Source: an uncultured bacterium (GTDB lineage Bacteria > Actinomycetota > Aquicultoria > SKW223). From it: a DNA stretch of 9,409 nt. Below the pieces are notes generated by a model, which was not told the origin of the DNA, ran no database searches, and saw nothing but the letters and a program-made list of their open reading frames with translations. The number at the start of each line of letters is the position of its first letter. The first letter of the stretch is position 1. Positions 7,413 through 9,409 of this stretch are shown here, in pieces. Made by a program: the position numbers and the translations under genes. Where the stretch lies: NCBI GenBank assembly GCA_938042205.1, contig CALIRS010000034.1, positions 1 to 9,409 on the forward strand. The letters run 5' to 3'.

Positions 7413-7593
7413 AGCAAAAGTAATGCTTGAAAAGAACGGAGAATTGACTCCCTTTATGGATAATGTGGTCACAATTAAACCAGAAGGTGAGCAGCTACTT
7501 TTAGTTGATCTTTTCGGCGCTCAGAAATATCTGGAAGCCAGAATCAAAGAAGTTAAACTTCTTGAGCACGAAGTTATTCTTGAACAAAAATAA
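7405..7593 (+). CDS. cooT: CooT family nickel-binding protein
   Basis: A 62-residue protein of the CooT family (PF10133), normal length. In Rhodospirillum rubrum, CooT takes part in nickel delivery to carbon monoxide dehydrogenase, and its dimer binds one Ni(II) through the cysteine after the initiator Met. That Cys2 is present here (MCEAKV), as are the family's LVDLFGAQKYLEARI block and the closing EHEVILE strand. The ATG at 7405 is preferred over an upstream in-frame start at 7384 because Cys2 must be near the N-terminus and a GAGGAA ribosome binding site lies at about 7391-7396. It overlaps the DUF3842 gene by 8 bp and ends the thioredoxin cluster. No CO dehydrogenase genes are visible, so the nickel client is unknown. 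Confidence 0.88.
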   Translation: MCEAKVMLEKNGELTPFMDNVVTIKPEGEQLLLVDLFGAQKYLEARIKEVKLLEHEVILEQK

Positions 7594-7607
7594 ATCTGGT
7601 TTATAAT
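7580..7607 (+). promoter_or_regulatory. Putative promoter at the end of cooT, for the metal-transport cluster
   Basis: A perfect -10 TATAAT (7602-7607) lies 16 bp after TTGAAC (7580-7585; four of six matches). Transcription would begin near 7614, upstream of the hairpin terminator at 7636-7680 rather than after it, leaving a leader of about 95 nt before the ATG at 7709. This placement is why the terminator could act as an attenuator. The call rests on sequence match only. Confidence 0.5.
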
Positions 7608-7635
7608 ATCTTAAAACTAAATACGCTTCTACTTG

Positions 7636-7680
7636 AAGCCACGAAGGTTTCAGATGACAGAAGTCTTCAGTGGCTTTTTT
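7636..7680 (+). terminator. Rho-independent terminator after cooT
   Basis: AAGCCAC (7636-7642) pairs with GTGGCTT (7670-7676). The stem continues as GAAG (7643-7646) with CTTC (7665-7668) across a single bulged A, closing a loop of about 18 nt. Six T residues (7675-7680) follow. A small alternative hairpin, GCTTC/GAAGC (7625-7629 with 7635-7639), shares bases with the left arm. It ends the csoR-to-cooT unit and may also attenuate transcription from the promoter at 7580-7607. Confidence 0.88.
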
Positions 7681-7708
7681 GTTTATTCAGACATGAAAGG
7701 AGGACGAT

Positions 7709-7966
7709 ATGTGCCGAAATGGAGTTAATCTGACTCAGTTTAAGATTTCAATTCATCAACTGCAACAATTTAGCGAAACCCTTTCTGAGAGTTTAAAAGA
7801 ATGGGAAAAAATTTTGAAACCTCTTGGATTTGAAAACCTTGCCCATGAAGCTGCTGAAGCAGCAAATATGGCAGGCAAAACTTCTGAAAGAATTAAGAGC
7901 TTACTTGAAAAAGCTTCTGAAGCCGAAGCTGAAAACAGTGGTGACATTACCATAACTCCTCTTTAG
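7709..7966 (+). CDS. Small helical protein of unknown function with an N-terminal Met-Cys
   Basis: An 85-residue protein that I do not assign to a family. It begins Met-Cys (MCRNGVNL), and this is its only cysteine; one other possible metal ligand near the N-terminus is His16. Most of the rest is predicted helical: residues ~13-40 and a second helix ~42-75 rich in Ala and Glu, then a short beta-prone tail (DITITPL). There is no membrane segment or signal. A strong ribosome binding site (AAAGGAGG, 7696-7703) precedes the ATG with 5-nt spacing, and composition matches the neighbours, so it is very probably expressed. It is the first gene of the transporter cluster; the CbiM start is 12 bp downstream. 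A role in cobalt or nickel handling is suggested only by position and the N-terminal cysteine. Confidence 0.75.
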   Translation: MCRNGVNLTQFKISIHQLQQFSETLSESLKEWEKILKPLGFENLAHEAAEAANMAGKTSERIKSLLEKASEAEAENSGDITITPL

Positions 7967-7978
7967 GTGGTGATAAAG

Positions 7979-8614
7979 ATGCATATACCTGATGGTTTTC
8001 TTGATTTAAAGACTGTTGCCGGTACTTATCTTGCTTCAGGGGCAGCTGGAGCTTATGCTGTTCAAAAAGTAAAAAAGACTATTGGAGAAGAAAAAATACC
8101 TCTGCTCGGGGTAACCGCAGCTTTTATCTTTGCCGCCCAGATGGTAAATTTTCCAATTTTTTCGGGTACGTCGGGGCACTTAATGGGAGGAATGCTAGCT
8201 GCTTTACTGCTTGGTCCCTGGGCAGGTTTTCTGGCAATCGTCAGCGTTCTGATAGTACAAGCCCTTATCTTTGCTGATGGCGGACTCACCGCGCTTGGCG
8301 CTAACATATTAAACATGGGAGTTATAGGCACTATTGGTGCTTACCAGTTGTATAGAACTATTTCCAGGTTTATCCCTGGCAAAAGTCTTCCTATATTTCT
8401 TTCGTCCTTCGCAAGTGTCTTTCTGGCAGCTATTGCTTGTGCAATTGAAATAAGCATTTCAGGATATTCAAAGTTCATCCCGGCATTAATCGCTATGGGA
8501 GGGATACATGCCCTAATAGGCATTGGTGAAGGAATCATTACCACTGGAATTTTTCAGGCAATTTCTTCAGTACGACCTGATCTAGTTTCTGAAGCTGAGA
8601 GGACGGTAGTTTAA
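7979..8614 (+). CDS. cbiM: CbiM/NikM, substrate-capturing membrane component of an ECF-type Co/Ni transporter
   Basis: A 211-residue integral membrane protein with about six to seven hydrophobic segments; it provides the metal-binding S component of a group I ECF transporter. The N-terminus is MHIPDGF: in NikM structures the amino group, His2 and His67 hold the metal ion, and here a conserved histidine falls exactly at residue 67 (GTSGHLMGG). The preceding AAQMVNFPI block is also a family hallmark. The frame opens at GTG 7967, but ATG 7979 is required to put His2 at the N-terminus and has a ribosome binding site (AGGTGG, 7965-7970). The sequence does not settle cobalt versus nickel; the nearby cooT slightly favours nickel, so the symbol could equally be nikM. 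The PDGLE gene follows after 1 bp. Confidence 0.94.
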   Translation: MHIPDGFLDLKTVAGTYLASGAAGAYAVQKVKKTIGEEKIPLLGVTAAFIFAAQMVNFPIFSGTSGHLMGGMLAALLLGPWAGFLAIVSVLIVQALIFADGGLTALGANILNMGVIGTIGAYQLYRTISRFIPGKSLPIFLSSFASVFLAAIACAIEISISGYSKFIPALIAMGGIHALIGIGEGIITTGIFQAISSVRPDLVSEAERTVV

Positions 8615-8615
8615 G

Positions 8616-8990
8616 ATGGCTGAAAAGAAGCGTGATGTTAAAAAAGTAAAACGTATATGGAAAAAAAGCGTCTGGATTTCTCAGTATGGATGTGGCTCCT
8701 ACAAGCTAGCAGGATGGTTGCTGGCAATCTCGTTTCTCATCATTTCCATACTTGCCCCCTTTGCCAGTCCTTTCCCGGATGGTCTTGAAAGCGTTGCTAA
8801 GAAACTTAACTTTGAAAAATATGCTAAAGATTTTCCCCTGAAAGTACCTTTCCCGGATTATTCGTTGCCAGTTTTCGGTAATAAATTTCTCTCTACGGTA
8901 ATTTCCGGAACAGCTGGTGTATTAATCGTTTTGATCTTAGCCACCGGAATTGGCTATCTCATAGTTCGAACAAAGAAAAAAGTGAACTGA
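8616..8990 (+). CDS. PDGLE-domain (CbiN-like) transporter accessory protein
   Basis: A 124-residue membrane protein with two hydrophobic helices (~33-51 and ~95-117) flanking an outside loop. The loop carries the defining PDGLE motif right after the first helix (FPDGLESVAKKL) and the downstream pattern VPFPDYSLP typical of the PDGLE domain. In Co/Ni ECF transporters this small two-helix partner (CbiN, or NikN/PDGLE type) binds CbiM and is needed for metal loading. The N-terminal ~30 residues are strongly basic and longer than usual, presumably cytoplasmic. The ATG lies 1 bp after the cbiM stop with a GAGAGGA ribosome binding site inside cbiM. The cbiQ start is 4 bp downstream, so the three genes form one unit. 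Confidence 0.9.
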   Translation: MAEKKRDVKKVKRIWKKSVWISQYGCGSYKLAGWLLAISFLIISILAPFASPFPDGLESVAKKLNFEKYAKDFPLKVPFPDYSLPVFGNKFLSTVISGTAGVLIVLILATGIGYLIVRTKKKVN

Positions 8991-8994
8991 AAAA

Positions 8995-9409
8995 ATGGAG
9001 CACGGTTTTCTTGATAGATATGCAAAAATAAAGAGTCCTATCCACAGCATTGATGTGCGAATTAAGACAGCGTCGGCTTTTGCCTTTATATTTCTCACCG
9101 CTCTTATTCCTTATGGCAGCTGGATGGCACTTCTTATTTCCTTATCATTTTCAGTTCTTGTTTTCCTTATTTCCAGACTTCCCATTCCTCTTCTTATAAA
9201 AAGAATTGCCATCGCGATACCTTTTATTCTTTCTATCAGCATCGTTTACGCTTTTAGTTTTCGCGATCAAATGCTTATGAACCTTTCTTTTGTGATGTTA
9301 AAAGCTATAACCTGCATTATCTTCATGGTAATCCTAGTTTCCACTGCTGAATTTAACTCCATCTTAAAAACCCTGAGAACATTTAAAATACCCGAAAGTA
9401 TCACCTCAA
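8995..9409 (+). CDS. cbiQ: CbiQ, transmembrane (T) component of the Co/Ni ECF transporter, 3' end outside the window
   Basis: The frame is open from ATG 8995 to the window end (138 residues, no stop). CbiQ/EcfT proteins are about 220-270 residues, so roughly half is missing. The start has the family pattern of a soluble N-terminal turn (DRYAKIKSPIHSIDVRIK, matching the usual S-x-L/I-H-x-x-D-x-R-x-K), then several hydrophobic helices and, near the edge, the coupling-helix region LVSTAEFNSILKTLRTFKIP that contacts the ATPase. The first of the two coupling motifs of EcfT proteins is expected farther on, so it cannot be checked. It starts 4 bp after the PDGLE gene with no clear Shine-Dalgarno, consistent with translational coupling. 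The ATPase CbiO is expected next, outside the window. Confidence 0.93.
   Translation, partial: MEHGFLDRYAKIKSPIHSIDVRIKTASAFAFIFLTALIPYGSWMALLISLSFSVLVFLISRLPIPLLIKRIAIAIPFILSISIVYAFSFRDQMLMNLSFVMLKAITCIIFMVILVSTAEFNSILKTLRTFKIPESITS

Noticed and set aside
7594..7708. Cobalamin or NiCo riboswitch ahead of the Co/Ni transporter genes
   Set aside because: No B12-box-like or multi-stem NiCo-like conserved segments are visible; only the terminator hairpin and a small competing hairpin are seen.
7967..7978. GTG start for CbiM, four residues upstream
   Set aside because: The family needs His at position 2 and a free amino group near the metal; ATG 7979 gives this and has good ribosome-site spacing.

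Overview
The window reads as chromosomal DNA of an AT-leaning bacterium, probably an anaerobe. CooT, DUF3842 and an ECF-type Co/Ni transporter are typical of metal-dependent anaerobes. A large secreted protein resembling actinobacterial DUF6049, placed shortly before trxB-trxA, together with an apparently leaderless CsoR-family gene, hints at a deep-branching Actinomycetota. A Clostridia-like host cannot be excluded. I see no insertion sequence, CRISPR array, tRNA or rRNA.

Layout. Positions 1-1993 (minus strand) hold the N-terminal 664 residues of the ATP-dependent protease Lon; the proteolytic Ser-Lys dyad lies beyond the window edge. All other genes are on the plus strand. Diverging from lon is a two-gene unit: a ~627-residue exported, C-terminally anchored protein (2062-3945) and a 120-residue protein with one N-terminal membrane segment (3948-4310). 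A good sigma-A-like promoter and an inverted repeat at 4329-4373 then open a compact cluster with gaps of 25, 2, 14, 1 and -8 bp: a CsoR/RcnR-family repressor lacking most of the usual ligands, a PIN-membrane segment-TPR fusion, thioredoxin reductase, thioredoxin, a DUF3842 protein and the nickel-binding-type CooT. A rho-independent terminator at 7636-7680 follows. A second cluster codes for a small Met-Cys-starting helical protein, the CbiM/NikM substrate-binding membrane component, a PDGLE-domain CbiN-like protein, and the first 138 residues of the transmembrane component CbiQ, which runs off the right edge.

How the parts may work together. TrxB reduces TrxA with NADPH. CooT and the CbiM-PDGLE-CbiQ transporter point to nickel or cobalt handling. 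The regulator at the head of the thioredoxin cluster keeps only one cysteine of the classical metal triad, so it may respond to a thiol or redox signal, or another effector, rather than to copper. Its operator-like palindrome overlaps its own -10 region and start codon, which suggests autoregulation of the whole six-gene unit. The most unusual protein is the PIN-TM-TPR fusion, a predicted cytosolic nuclease domain tethered to the membrane with TPR repeats on the other side. Functional links between these parts are inference from gene order.
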